Assembly: GCF_011947195.1 (NCBI RefSeq)
Contig: NZ_JAATVY010000031.1
Coordinates: forward strand, 1-64,000
DNA from: Planosporangium thailandense
GTDB lineage: Bacteria; Actinomycetota; Actinomycetes; Mycobacteriales; Micromonosporaceae
Reading direction: 5' to 3'
Length of the DNA stretch: 64,000 bases
The notes beneath the pieces were generated by a model. The model ran no database searches. It had not been told where the DNA came from and saw nothing but the letters and a program-made list of their open reading frames with translations. Position numbers and translations under genes: made by a program. Shown piece by piece: positions 51,200 through 58,994 of this stretch (positions are counted from its first letter, which is position 1; every line of letters starts with the position of its first letter).

Positions 51200-51400
51200 G
51201 CCTGGTAGGGGCGAATTCGGCGTGTTGTACCCATCAATCCCCGATCCACTTACTACGGTCTGATCGACCGCCGTTGTCCGGCCGTGCGGTGCGGCCGAGG
51301 CCGGTCGCCGCCGAATCATCCGAGGAACCCGTCAGCTGGCCCGACAGGCGGCGCGAGCGGAGGTTCCCGGCAGGCGGTGCGAGGGGAAGTCAGGAGCGCC
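51200..51400 (+). promoter_or_regulatory. Candidate structured leader, c-di-AMP (ydaO) riboswitch-like
   Basis: The 5' region of the NlpC/P60 gene contains GAACCCGTCAGCT followed by GGCCCGACAGGCGG (51324-51351), which resembles the 3' signature of ydaO-yuaA riboswitches, and further upstream GGGGCGAATTCGG (51208-51220), near the GGGGUGAAUCC core. Such riboswitches often precede wall hydrolases in actinobacteria. The spacing of about 110 nt between the two blocks is long and the UAACC part is altered, so this may be a variant, a decayed copy or chance. A covariance search would decide. Confidence 0.4.
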
Positions 51401-51405
51401 GACCC

Positions 51406-52422
51406 ATGGCAATCCACGCGCCTCATCACCGTTCACCGCGCCGAGCCGCGCGAGCGCTGATCGCCGCCGTCGCCGCCGTCGCGGCCGCCCTGGCCACCGC
51501 GCCGCCCGCCCACGCCGATCCGGACCCGGCGACCGTGGACGCACAGATCAACAAGGCGTGGAACGATCTCGAGCCCCTCGTCGAGCAGTACAACAAGGTG
51601 CACAGCGATCTGCAGGCCAACCAGGCGAAGGCCGAGCAGCTCCAGCAGCAGCTCCAGCCGCTGCAACTGGAGGTGGACCTGGCGATGGCGCGGGTCAGCA
51701 ACCTCGCCGTGCAGGCGTACAAGGACGGCCGGACCTCGACCCTCAACGTCCTGCTCACCGGATCGCCTTCCACGCTCGCCGACCAGTTGGCGATGCTCGA
51801 CGCCGTCGCCCACAACAAGCGGACCGAACTCAGCGGCATGGTCGCCGTGCGCGACAAGTACGCCGCCGACAAGAAGGCCGTCGACGACCTGATCGCACAG
51901 CAGCAACGCCAGGACGCCGATCTCAGCGCCAAGAAGGCGCGGATCGAAGCGCAGATCGCCGACCTGCAGAAGCTTCGCCAGCAGGCGTCGCCGGCTGCGG
52001 CGACCGCCACGGCGCCCGACGGCGATCCCGCCGTCGCGAAGCCGGCCGGGTGTCCGGTGGAGTCCGCGGGCGGACCGGGTGACACCGCGGCCCTGCGGGC
52101 GTGCAGCCTGCTCGGGAAGCCGTACGTCTGGGCGGCCGCCGGACCCAACGGCTACGACTGCTCCGGGCTCACCCTCACCGCCTGGGCGGCGGCCGGCGTC
52201 TCACTGCAGCACTACACCAACTGGCAGTGGAACCAGACCAAGCCGGTCAGCCGCGCCGACCTGCGCACCGGCGACCTGATCTTCTTCTTCCGCGACCGGC
52301 ACCACGTCGGCATCTACGTCGGCGGCGGGTGGATGGTGCACGCGCCCCGCCCGGGGGACGTCGTACGGATGGCGAAGCTCGACAGCGCGTACCTGCCGAT
52401 CGCCGGGTACCGCCGCCCCTGA
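51406..52422 (+). CDS. Secreted NlpC/P60 peptidoglycan hydrolase with coiled-coil
   Basis: A 338-residue exported protein from the ATG at 51406 (CAGGAG ten bases upstream). The signal peptide ends at APPAHA (about residue 38). Residues 45-200 form a long coiled coil (NQAKAEQLQQQLQPLQLEV and later KKARIEAQIADLQKLRQQ) like RipA-type proteins. The C-terminal NlpC/P60 domain has catalytic Cys in NGYDCSGLTLTAW, His in DRHHVGIYVGGG and a third polar residue His in MVHAPRPG. It cleaves stem peptides, probably at the septum. A structured leader and a palindrome lie upstream. Confidence 0.93.
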   Translation: MAIHAPHHRSPRRAARALIAAVAAVAAALATAPPAHADPDPATVDAQINKAWNDLEPLVEQYNKVHSDLQANQAKAEQLQQQLQPLQLEVDLAMARVSNLAVQAYKDGRTSTLNVLLTGSPSTLADQLAMLDAVAHNKRTELSGMVAVRDKYAADKKAVDDLIAQQQRQDADLSAKKARIEAQIADLQKLRQQASPAAATATAPDGDPAVAKPAGCPVESAGGPGDTAALRACSLLGKPYVWAAAGPNGYDCSGLTLTAWAAAGVSLQHYTNWQWNQTKPVSRADLRTGDLIFFFRDRHHVGIYVGGGWMVHAPRPGDVVRMAKLDSAYLPIAGYRRP

Positions 52423-52526
52423 CCACCTGCCGGATCGTGCGACCAACGGGGACCTTCGTCCCTTTACCCGGCGGGTCGTCAGGAGCGACGCTTGGCGGGA
52501 GAGCCGACTACCGGCCGGGTGATCGC

Positions 52527-52847
52527 ATGGCCTTCGCGGTATTCCTGATCGTGCTCGGGCTGCTGCTGACGAGCGTGGGCGTCACGGCGTCCGCCGCGGG
52601 CTGGCTCGCCAGGCGCCACAACGGGCGCGCGGCCCAACCGGCGCCGCCCCCGCGGGCGAAGCCATGGGCCGACCTGATGTCGATCTTCCATGCCGACGCC
52701 CAGGACGGGCGCATCGAAGCCGTGCTCACCCGGTGGCTGCTCGCCGGCCACCTGTCCGCCGACGAGTACCGGGACGAGATGGCGGTCCTCGCCGAGCGCG
52801 ACGAGCTGCGGCATCCGCTCGTCGTCCCACCCGACCGGGACAGCTGA
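52527..52847 (+). CDS. Small membrane protein with SHOCT-like tail
   Basis: A 106-residue protein from the ATG at 52527. Residues 2-27 (AFAVFLIVLGLLLTSVGVTASAAG) form a membrane segment. The tail has AVLTRWLLAGHLSADEYRDEMAVLAE, similar to the short helical SHOCT module (short C-terminal domain) that mediates oligomerisation. The function is unknown. It follows the NlpC/P60 gene by about 100 bp on the same strand. Confidence 0.65.
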   Translation: MAFAVFLIVLGLLLTSVGVTASAAGWLARRHNGRAAQPAPPPRAKPWADLMSIFHADAQDGRIEAVLTRWLLAGHLSADEYRDEMAVLAERDELRHPLVVPPDRDS

Positions 52848-52860
52848 CGCCGGACGGACG

Positions 52861-52878
52861 GCGGTAACCGGTTACCGC
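52861..52878. terminator. Perfect 18-bp palindrome between convergent genes
   Basis: GCGGTAACCGGTTACCGC is a perfect 9-bp dyad that contains the MarR stop codon (52874-52872) and lies 14 bp after the SHOCT-like stop. It could end transcription from both sides; without a loop it is a poor RNA hairpin, so a protein-binding role is equally possible. Confidence 0.5.
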
Positions 52879-53369
52879 GATTCCCGCGCCGACGGGGCCG
52901 CGTTGGCGTCGGCGAGCCGCTCGATGGCCTGTGCGAGGGCGTCCAGGGCTGGCGCGGCACGGGCCAGGGTGGCGCGCTGCGACGCGGTCAGCGTGGACGC
53001 GGCCAGATGTACCACCGCGCTGTTGGTCGCCTGCCAGGCGTCCACCGCCCGGCGGCCCGCCCCGGTCACCTCCAGGGTCACCGCCCGCCGGTCACCGGGC
53101 ACCTCACTGCGGCTGACCAGCCCCTGAGCGGCCAGGGAGTTGACGAGGGTGGTGACCGAGTTGGGCCGCAGATGCAGCAGGCGCGCCAGTTGCCCCGGCC
53201 GGGTCCCCGGACGCTCGGCCAGGCAGGACAGCAGTTCCAACTGTGCGATCGCGAGTTCGTTCGCCGGATCCGCGACCCGGGCGCCGCGCCGCAGCGCGCG
53301 ACGCAGGCGGGCGATACTGTCGGCCAGCCCCGACGGCTGCGGGCGGCGCGCGTCCACGTCAACGGCCAC
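52872..53369 (-). CDS. MarR-family transcriptional regulator
   Basis: A 165-residue MarR protein. The winged helix is RPGQLARLLHLRPNSVTTLVNSLAAQGLVSRSEVPGDRRAVTLEVT. It is encoded after the MFS gene with an 11-bp overlap, so the transporter and regulator share a transcript. The regulator probably binds the dyad upstream of the MFS start and releases it when a drug binds. Confidence 0.92.
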   Translation of the reverse strand: MAVDVDARRPQPSGLADSIARLRRALRRGARVADPANELAIAQLELLSCLAERPGTRPGQLARLLHLRPNSVTTLVNSLAAQGLVSRSEVPGDRRAVTLEVTGAGRRAVDAWQATNSAVVHLAASTLTASQRATLARAAPALDALAQAIERLADANAAPSARESR

Positions 53370-54780
53370 CGCCGACCCCCTTACCTCCCCGACCTCGTGC
53401 GGCGGCCCGTCCCGCCCCGGCGGCCACCAGCGCTGCCGCGGCCAGTACCGCCATGGTCAGGGCCGACCCGGCCGCCGGGTGGGCCCGCCCACCCCCGAGG
53501 TACAGCACGAGGGTCACCACCGCGACCCCCAACGCGGTGCCCAGCGCCCGCGCCATGTTCACCATGCCACCTGCGGTGGCGGCCAGGCTGCCAGGCACGG
53601 CCGCCATGATCACGACGTTGTTGGCCGGGATGAAGGTCCCCAGACCCACCCCGAGCAGGCCGAGCAGCGCCCCCCTGCCCGACTCGGGCAGGTCCGGCAG
53701 CGCCAGCGCCGCGGCTGCGACGGCGGCCAGCAGCCCACCGGCCAGGCAGCGCCGCCGATCCGACCATCCCGCGGGCAGGACCCGTTCGGTCGCCACCGCG
53801 GCCAGCCCGAACCCGGCGGGCAGCGCGGTGAGCAGCGCCCCGGCCCGCAGCTCACCGCCGGTACGGGTGGTGAGCGTCTGCGCGAACAGCACCAGCGGCC
53901 CGAACAGGACCAGGTACGCGGCCAGCGCACCGAGAAGCCCCCCGCCGACGGCGGGGGTCGACAGCAGGGTCAGATCCAGCAGTGGTGCCGACGCCCGGCG
54001 CTCCCACCACACCAGCGCTCCGGCGGCGATCAGCGCGATCACCGCCAACGCCGCGACCGCCGCGGGCGACAGCGCCAGTCCGGACACCGACGACAGCGCA
54101 ACCAGAAGCGCGGTGGCGGCGCACGTCAGGAGCACCAGCCCGACCGGGTCGGCGGCCGGTCCGGCCGCCCGGTGCCGGGTACGGGGCAGCAGGAACCGGC
54201 CGGCGACCAGCGCGACGACACCGACCGGGACGTTGATCAGAAAGATCCAGCGCCAGCCGATCGAGGCGACCAGCGCGCCGCCCAGCGTCGGGCCCAGCGC
54301 CAGGCCCAGCGACTGCGCGGCCGCCTGCACCCCGAGCGCCGCCCGGCGCCGGCCGGCCGGCGCGCTGGTCGCCACCAGCGCCACGCTGTTCGCCTGGAGC
54401 ATCGCCGCACCCAGCGCCTGCACGACCCGCAGGCCGATCAGCGCGGTCAGCGAGCCGGCGAGGCCGCAGGCCGCCGACGCGGCGGTGAAGACCGCGAACC
54501 CGCCCAGGTACACCAGCTTGCGGCCGGCCCGGTCCGACCAGCGCCCCACCGGCACCAGCAGCGCCACCAGCGTTATCAGGTACGCCAGCGACACCCACTG
54601 CACCGCCGCCAGCGCCGCGGTGAACTGACGCTGCAACGCCGGGAAGGCCAGTGTCACGATGCTGGCGTCCAGCTGCCCCATGAACGCGCCGAAGCACACC
54701 GTCGCGACCGCGAACCACGGCGCCAACCGGTGCTCGCGTACGGCCCGCGGGCGCGCCGGCTCGACCAGCAGCCCCGTCAT
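53359..54780 (-). CDS. MFS multidrug efflux transporter (EmrB/QacA type)
   Basis: A 473-residue, 14-segment transporter. Motif D1 is VCFGAFMGQLDASIVTLAFPALQ, motif A is GRWSDRAGRKLVYLGG and motif C is LGLALGPTLGGALVASIGWRWIFLINVP. It overlaps the MarR gene by 11 bp. An AT-rich promoter with a perfect AGAACT/AGTTCT dyad lies 39 bp upstream. Confidence 0.93.
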   Translation of the reverse strand: MTGLLVEPARPRAVREHRLAPWFAVATVCFGAFMGQLDASIVTLAFPALQRQFTAALAAVQWVSLAYLITLVALLVPVGRWSDRAGRKLVYLGGFAVFTAASAACGLAGSLTALIGLRVVQALGAAMLQANSVALVATSAPAGRRRAALGVQAAAQSLGLALGPTLGGALVASIGWRWIFLINVPVGVVALVAGRFLLPRTRHRAAGPAADPVGLVLLTCAATALLVALSSVSGLALSPAAVAALAVIALIAAGALVWWERRASAPLLDLTLLSTPAVGGGLLGALAAYLVLFGPLVLFAQTLTTRTGGELRAGALLTALPAGFGLAAVATERVLPAGWSDRRRCLAGGLLAAVAAAALALPDLPESGRGALLGLLGVGLGTFIPANNVVIMAAVPGSLAATAGGMVNMARALGTALGVAVVTLVLYLGGGRAHPAAGSALTMAVLAAAALVAAGAGRAAARGRGGKGVGGGR

Positions 54781-54818
54781 CGGGTCGCCCCCATGCCCAC
54801 TCTCACGTTTTCTGCGAC

Positions 54819-54847
54819 AGAACTCAATTTAGTTCTATCACAGAACA
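54819..54847. promoter_or_regulatory. MarR-type operator AGAACT-N6-AGTTCT
   Basis: A perfect 6-bp dyad (54819-54824 and 54831-54836), followed by a third half-site AGAACA (54842-54847), lies in the only AT-rich stretch of the region, just upstream of the MFS-MarR operon. The dyad centre spacing of 12 bp suits a MarR dimer. It is the likely target of the co-transcribed MarR. Confidence 0.65.
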
Positions 54848-54923
54848 ATTTCCCAGAGCGTCGCGGCACCCGCCCGCCAATCCGGCCAGCACGTCAGACG
54901 GCCCAGCACGTCCCACCCGCGCT

Positions 54924-56063
54924 TCAGACGAGGACGAGTGCGCGGTCGGGTTCGAGCGCGACCCGCGCCCCGTACCCGCGGCTGATCCGGTTCAGCGTCC
55001 CGCACAGCCACGCGCAGTCGCGGCGGGACGCGTGCCGCAGGCGCATCCGCCGCGCCTGCAGGGGCACCAGCCGCGCGCCGGCCAGTTCCCCGGTCTGCGG
55101 CTCGACCGAGACGAAGTACTGCAGGCGCAGGTCGTCGCGGTACTCCTCGTAGCCGCTGATGCCCTCATAGTCGTCGATGAAGTCACCGCAGCCGTACAGG
55201 ATCAGCCGGCCGCGGTACACCTCGATCGGCCGCGGGTGGTGTGAGGAGTGGCCATGCACGACGTCCACCCCGCCCTCGACGAGATCGTGCGCGAAGCGGG
55301 TCTGGTCCCGGCAGACGTCGTACCCCCAGTTGGACCCCCAGTGGATCGACGCCACCACCACGTCGTACGGCCGCCTGACCCGCCGTACCCGGTCGACGAT
55401 CCCGGCCGCCGTCACCGGCGACAGGTCGGGCAGGAGATCGACCCCGGCCCGGTCGCCGGTCGCGGCCCACCGCCGCGGGATGCCGCTGGACGCCGTACCG
55501 AACGAGAAGACGACCACCCGCCCGCCACCGCGCGTCGCGACGACCGCGGGCCGTCGGGCGCCGGCCACGTCACGCCCGGCGCCCACCGCCGTGAGCCCCG
55601 CGCCGGAGAGCGTGTCGAGCGTCTCCGCCAGCCCCCGGTGGCCGAAGTCCAGCACGTGGTTGTTCGCGAGAACGCAGACGTCCGGGCGGGCGACGGCCAG
55701 GCAGGGCAGGTTGGCCGGGTTCATCCGGTAGTGCACGGCCTTGCCGGGCGCGAAGTCGTCGCTGCGCGTGATGCTGGTCTCCAGGTTCAGCACCCGCGCG
55801 TCTGGCGCGACCTCGTCGAGCACGCGCAGAGCGTCGCCCCAGGGCCAGGCGAAGTCGACGGGGCGGTCGATCGGCCCGTTCACGTCCTCCGCCAGTTCGA
55901 CGTAGGTGGTGGCGTCGCCGACGTGCGCCTCCCTGAGCACCGGGGCCGACGGGTACGGCAGGATCTGGTCGATGCCGCGACCGAGCATCACGTCGCCGCA
56001 CAGGAACAGGCTCACCGGCCTGGTTGGCACGGTTGTCGTCGCGTTCGTCACGGGGGTCGTCAC
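54924..56063 (-). CDS. CapA-family (poly-gamma-glutamate synthesis type) metallophosphatase-like protein
   Basis: A 379-residue CapA protein from the GTG at 56063, which overlaps the USP stop (GTGA). Typical motifs are SLFLCGDVMLGRGID, ARVLNLETSITRS, VCVLANNHVLDFG and VVASIHWGSNWGYD with GGVDVVHGHSSHHPRPIEVYRGRLILYGCGDFIDDYE. CapA proteins belong to the calcineurin-like fold; the name comes from capsule synthesis, but there is no membrane anchor or capB/capC here. Rv0574c, the mycobacterial relative, lies next to pncB2 and belongs to the DosR regulon; the present gene has the same neighbours in kind. It is the last gene of the GH65-USP-CapA operon. Confidence 0.9.
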   Translation of the reverse strand: MTTPVTNATTTVPTRPVSLFLCGDVMLGRGIDQILPYPSAPVLREAHVGDATTYVELAEDVNGPIDRPVDFAWPWGDALRVLDEVAPDARVLNLETSITRSDDFAPGKAVHYRMNPANLPCLAVARPDVCVLANNHVLDFGHRGLAETLDTLSGAGLTAVGAGRDVAGARRPAVVATRGGGRVVVFSFGTASSGIPRRWAATGDRAGVDLLPDLSPVTAAGIVDRVRRVRRPYDVVVASIHWGSNWGYDVCRDQTRFAHDLVEGGVDVVHGHSSHHPRPIEVYRGRLILYGCGDFIDDYEGISGYEEYRDDLRLQYFVSVEPQTGELAGARLVPLQARRMRLRHASRRDCAWLCGTLNRISRGYGARVALEPDRALVLV

Positions 56064-56935
56064 GGCGGCTGCGCTTCGACCTCCGCACGGCCGGCTCCGG
56101 CGGGCGTGCGGACCGGGACGAGTACGACCGGCACCCGGCACCGCTGCAACGCGCCGCGGACCACGCGGGCCCGGCCGGGGGTGAACGCCTGCGACCAGGC
56201 GAGCACGATCAGGTCGCAGCCGCACTCGCGGGCGATGAGCGGAACGATGTCCTCGCAGCGGCCCACGCGCGTCTCCAACCGGGCCGCGCCGGATCCCCAC
56301 GGGCAGTGCCTGGCCAGGAACTCGTCCGCCCAGACCGGGAACTCGTGCTGGGGCTGATCGGTGAAGGCCGGCACGGTGTCGAGCCCGAGCACGTGCAGCG
56401 CGACGACGTCGAGCCCGACCGCTACGGCGAGTTCGATCAGCGGACGGGGCGCCAGCGAGGTCTCGACGCTCCCCTCCAGCGGCACCAGCACCCGCCGGTA
56501 CCGGGCGGGCGGGACCGCGTCGGGCGGGACCACCATGACGGGCTTCGCCACCGCCGTCGCGGTCGCGGCCGCGACCGCGCCCAGCGGCCGGGGATCGGCC
56601 GGGATGCCGCGCGCGCCGATGACCAACGCCACGACCTCCGGTGCCCCGGCCGCCGCGACGAGGTTGGCGACGACGTCGCCGCCGACGACCCGCAGCGGTA
56701 CGCCCGCAGCCGCGGCGAGGCTGCGCGGCACCTGGTCGCCGTCGACGCGCACGTGCAGCGCGGTCGCCTCGGCACCGACGAGCGCGGCGAGCGCCCGGGC
56801 CGCGGCCAGCACCGGCTTCGCCGCGGGACCGCGGTCGAGCGCAGCGAGCACGCGGGTCACCGGGGCTGCGGTCATCTGGGCAACGGTCATCTGGGCAACG
56901 GTCATCTGGGCTACCGTCTCCGGGGCGTCCGTCAC
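56060..56935 (-). CDS. Universal stress protein, tandem UspA domains
   Basis: A 291-residue protein from the GTG at 56935 overlapping the GH65 stop (GTGA). Two UspA folds are present (about 25-145 and 150-285): VTRVLAALDRGPAAKPVLAAA begins the first and YRRVLVPLEGSVETS the second. The ATP-binding G-x2-G-x9-G(S/T) motif is degenerate in both, with ARGIPADPRPLGAVAA in the first. The N-terminus has three copies of QMTVA encoded by a 15-bp repeat (about 56875-56915). Related two-domain Usps are DosR-regulated in mycobacteria. It is the middle gene of the operon. Confidence 0.85.
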   Translation of the reverse strand: MTDAPETVAQMTVAQMTVAQMTAAPVTRVLAALDRGPAAKPVLAAARALAALVGAEATALHVRVDGDQVPRSLAAAAGVPLRVVGGDVVANLVAAAGAPEVVALVIGARGIPADPRPLGAVAAATATAVAKPVMVVPPDAVPPARYRRVLVPLEGSVETSLAPRPLIELAVAVGLDVVALHVLGLDTVPAFTDQPQHEFPVWADEFLARHCPWGSGAARLETRVGRCEDIVPLIARECGCDLIVLAWSQAFTPGRARVVRGALQRCRVPVVLVPVRTPAGAGRAEVEAQPP

Positions 56936-58866
56936 GGCGGCAGCACCTCCCAGCACCGGCCGGCCCGGCGCAGGACGAGCGCGTCGGAGTCGATCTCGAC
57001 CGTCCCGGGCTCGATCCGCAGCCGGAAGGGGACGTCGCGGTAGCGCAGCCCGAGTTCGAGCGCGTTCCAGTCCGGAGGTAGGCGGGGGTCGACGAGCAGG
57101 CGCTCCGCATCGGCGCGGACGCCGGCGAAGCCGTACGCGAGGGCCTGCCAGAGCCCGCCCATCGCCGCCAGGTGCAGCCCACCGGCGCTGCTACCGGTGA
57201 GGTCGCCGAGGTCGACGCGCGCCGCGACGCCCAGCCATTGCCGCGCGGCGTCAAACCGTCCGACCCTCGCCAGCAGCGCCGCGTGGATGCCCGGGGACAG
57301 GGAGCTGCCGTGGGCGGTGCGCGGCTCGTACCAGTCGAGATTGGCCGGCAGCGAGCCGGGCGCGACCTCGGCCGGGACGAGGTGGTGCAGCATGAGCACG
57401 TCCGGCTGCTTGAGCACCTGCGTCTGCTGGATCCGCTCGGGCCCCAGCAGCAGGTCGGCCGCGACGGGTCGGTCCATCAACTCGGCGATGACGATCGGCT
57501 CCAGCCGGAAGAACCCCGCGAACTGCTCGTAGACCCCTGATCGGGCGTCGTACCCGTCGACCAGCGCGTCGGCCACGGTTCGCCAGGCCGTGCGTTCCGG
57601 CTCCGACACACGGTACGTCCCGCCCCCGTCCAACGCCGCCGCCCGCCGCAGGTTCCACCGCGCCATCACGTTCGTGTACGCGTTGTCGTCGGCCCTCTCG
57701 TGGTACTCGTCCGGCCCGATCACCCCCTCGATGTGCGCGCCGCCCCGGTCGTCGAGACGCACCCGCGACGCCCAGTACCGCGCCGTGTCGACCAGCAGGT
57801 CGCGGCCGGCGCCGGCGGCGAACGCCCCGTCGCCGGTCCAGTCGAGGTAGCAGCCGGCGGCCCAGGCGACGTCGGCGACGATGTGCTCTTCCCGCTCCCC
57901 CGTCGATATCCGCACCTGCTCCCCGGTCGCCAGCCGGGCGGTGGTGGGGGTGACGTCGTCGCCGCCCCCGGCGGACTCCCACGGGAACCGCGCGCCCGCG
58001 CGGCCCAGCCGCCGCGCGGCAACCCGGGCGGCGGGCAGGCGACGGGCCCGGTACTCCAGCATGGCGCGGGCGGCGGCCGGGTGGGTGGCCGCGAGGAACG
58101 GCAGGACGAACACGTCGCTGTCCCAGAAGACGTGACCCCCGTACGCCGGTCCGCTCAGGCCCCGCGCGCCGACCGCCGCCTCGCACCGGTCGGTGACGGA
58201 GGCCATCAGGTGAAACAGCGCGAACTGCACCGCGCGCTGCAGGTCCGGATCGCCGTCGACGACGACGTCGGCCTCCCGCCAGCGCCGGGCCCACGCGGTG
58301 CGCTGCTCGTCCAGCAACTGGTCGAAGCCGGCCGCCGCGGCCCCGTCCGCCGCCGCCCGCGCGGCGCCCGCCGCCGGGTCGTACGCGGCGATCCGGTGGA
58401 GGACGTCGCCGTCGCGCCGGTCGCGGAACATCGCGACGACCGGGCCGGGTGCGGTCGCCGAACCGCTGTCGGGCAGCAGGGCCGCGTCCGCGCGCACCCG
58501 CATCACCGCGGTGCCCGGGCGCGCCAGCGACGCGAAGCGCAGCGAGGTGAGCGGCCCCTCCTCGGACAGGACCCCGGTGTACAGGTCGAGGGTGCGCCGC
58601 CGCGGCCGAAGCTCCTCGGCGGCGCCGAGCCGCGACCACGCCGGCAGCCGGGCCAGCGCGGTCTGCGCGCCGGTCCCGTCGTAGCACCCGGCCAGGAACA
58701 CCCCTGGCGTCGTGGCCCGGTCGCCCACGACCGGGCTGCCACGGGTGCCCAGCCGTCCGTCGGCGATCGTCAGCAGCGACTCGTGCACCCGTTCCCGGCC
58801 CGGATCGAACCCGTCGACGGTCACCGTCCACTCCGGCGCGGCGTCGGGCGCGGGCACGCCCACCAC
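56932..58866 (-). CDS. GH65 glycoside hydrolase/phosphorylase family protein
   Basis: A 644-residue protein of the trehalose/maltose/kojibiose phosphorylase family. The N-terminal beta-sandwich starts ERVHESLLTIADGRLGTRGSP; the (alpha/alpha)6 barrel has HVFWDSDVFVLPFLA and the catalytic Glu in GVIGPDEYHERADDNAYTN, followed by KQPDVLMLHHL and YEPRTAHGSSLSPGIHA. At 644 residues it is shorter than the usual 750-790 because the sandwich domain is reduced. It would split an alpha-glucosyl disaccharide such as trehalose with phosphate or water. It heads the GH65-USP-CapA operon and is divergent from the pncB gene. Confidence 0.9.
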   Translation of the reverse strand: MVGVPAPDAAPEWTVTVDGFDPGRERVHESLLTIADGRLGTRGSPVVGDRATTPGVFLAGCYDGTGAQTALARLPAWSRLGAAEELRPRRRTLDLYTGVLSEEGPLTSLRFASLARPGTAVMRVRADAALLPDSGSATAPGPVVAMFRDRRDGDVLHRIAAYDPAAGAARAAADGAAAAGFDQLLDEQRTAWARRWREADVVVDGDPDLQRAVQFALFHLMASVTDRCEAAVGARGLSGPAYGGHVFWDSDVFVLPFLAATHPAAARAMLEYRARRLPAARVAARRLGRAGARFPWESAGGGDDVTPTTARLATGEQVRISTGEREEHIVADVAWAAGCYLDWTGDGAFAAGAGRDLLVDTARYWASRVRLDDRGGAHIEGVIGPDEYHERADDNAYTNVMARWNLRRAAALDGGGTYRVSEPERTAWRTVADALVDGYDARSGVYEQFAGFFRLEPIVIAELMDRPVAADLLLGPERIQQTQVLKQPDVLMLHHLVPAEVAPGSLPANLDWYEPRTAHGSSLSPGIHAALLARVGRFDAARQWLGVAARVDLGDLTGSSAGGLHLAAMGGLWQALAYGFAGVRADAERLLVDPRLPPDWNALELGLRYRDVPFRLRIEPGTVEIDSDALVLRRAGRCWEVLPP

Positions 58867-58926
58867 CCCGACCCGCTGCCCGGCACCGGCCGGTCCTAAC
58901 CGGCGGCGGGCGCGCGAGGGTCGCGT

Positions 58927-58960
58927 TGTGACGTTCGGCCCTGTGTGACGTTCGGCCCTG
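58927..58960. promoter_or_regulatory. Tandem DosR-like boxes (17-bp repeat x2)
   Basis: Two identical 17-bp units (58927-58943, 58944-58960) lie in the 128-bp promoter shared by pncB and the GH65 operon. Read on the minus strand each contains GGGCCGAACGTCAC, matching the mycobacterial DosR core GGGACTWWAGTCCC at 10 of 14 positions, including GGG, the central A-A and GTC. DosR sites often occur in tandem. The regulator itself is not in the window. Confidence 0.5.
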
Positions 58961-58994
58961 TGTGGCCCACGCGCTCGCGGGCAGGAGACCCACC

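Noticed and set aside
53140-55152. A 670-codon plus-strand frame opposite the MarR and MFS genes.
   Set aside because: Gln/Arg/Gly-rich with no recognisable motif; it crosses two gene boundaries and lacks a ribosome site.
54924-56063. Capsule (poly-gamma-glutamate) biosynthesis locus.
   Set aside because: Only CapA is present, without an anchor and without capB or capC; the neighbours are stress and sugar genes.
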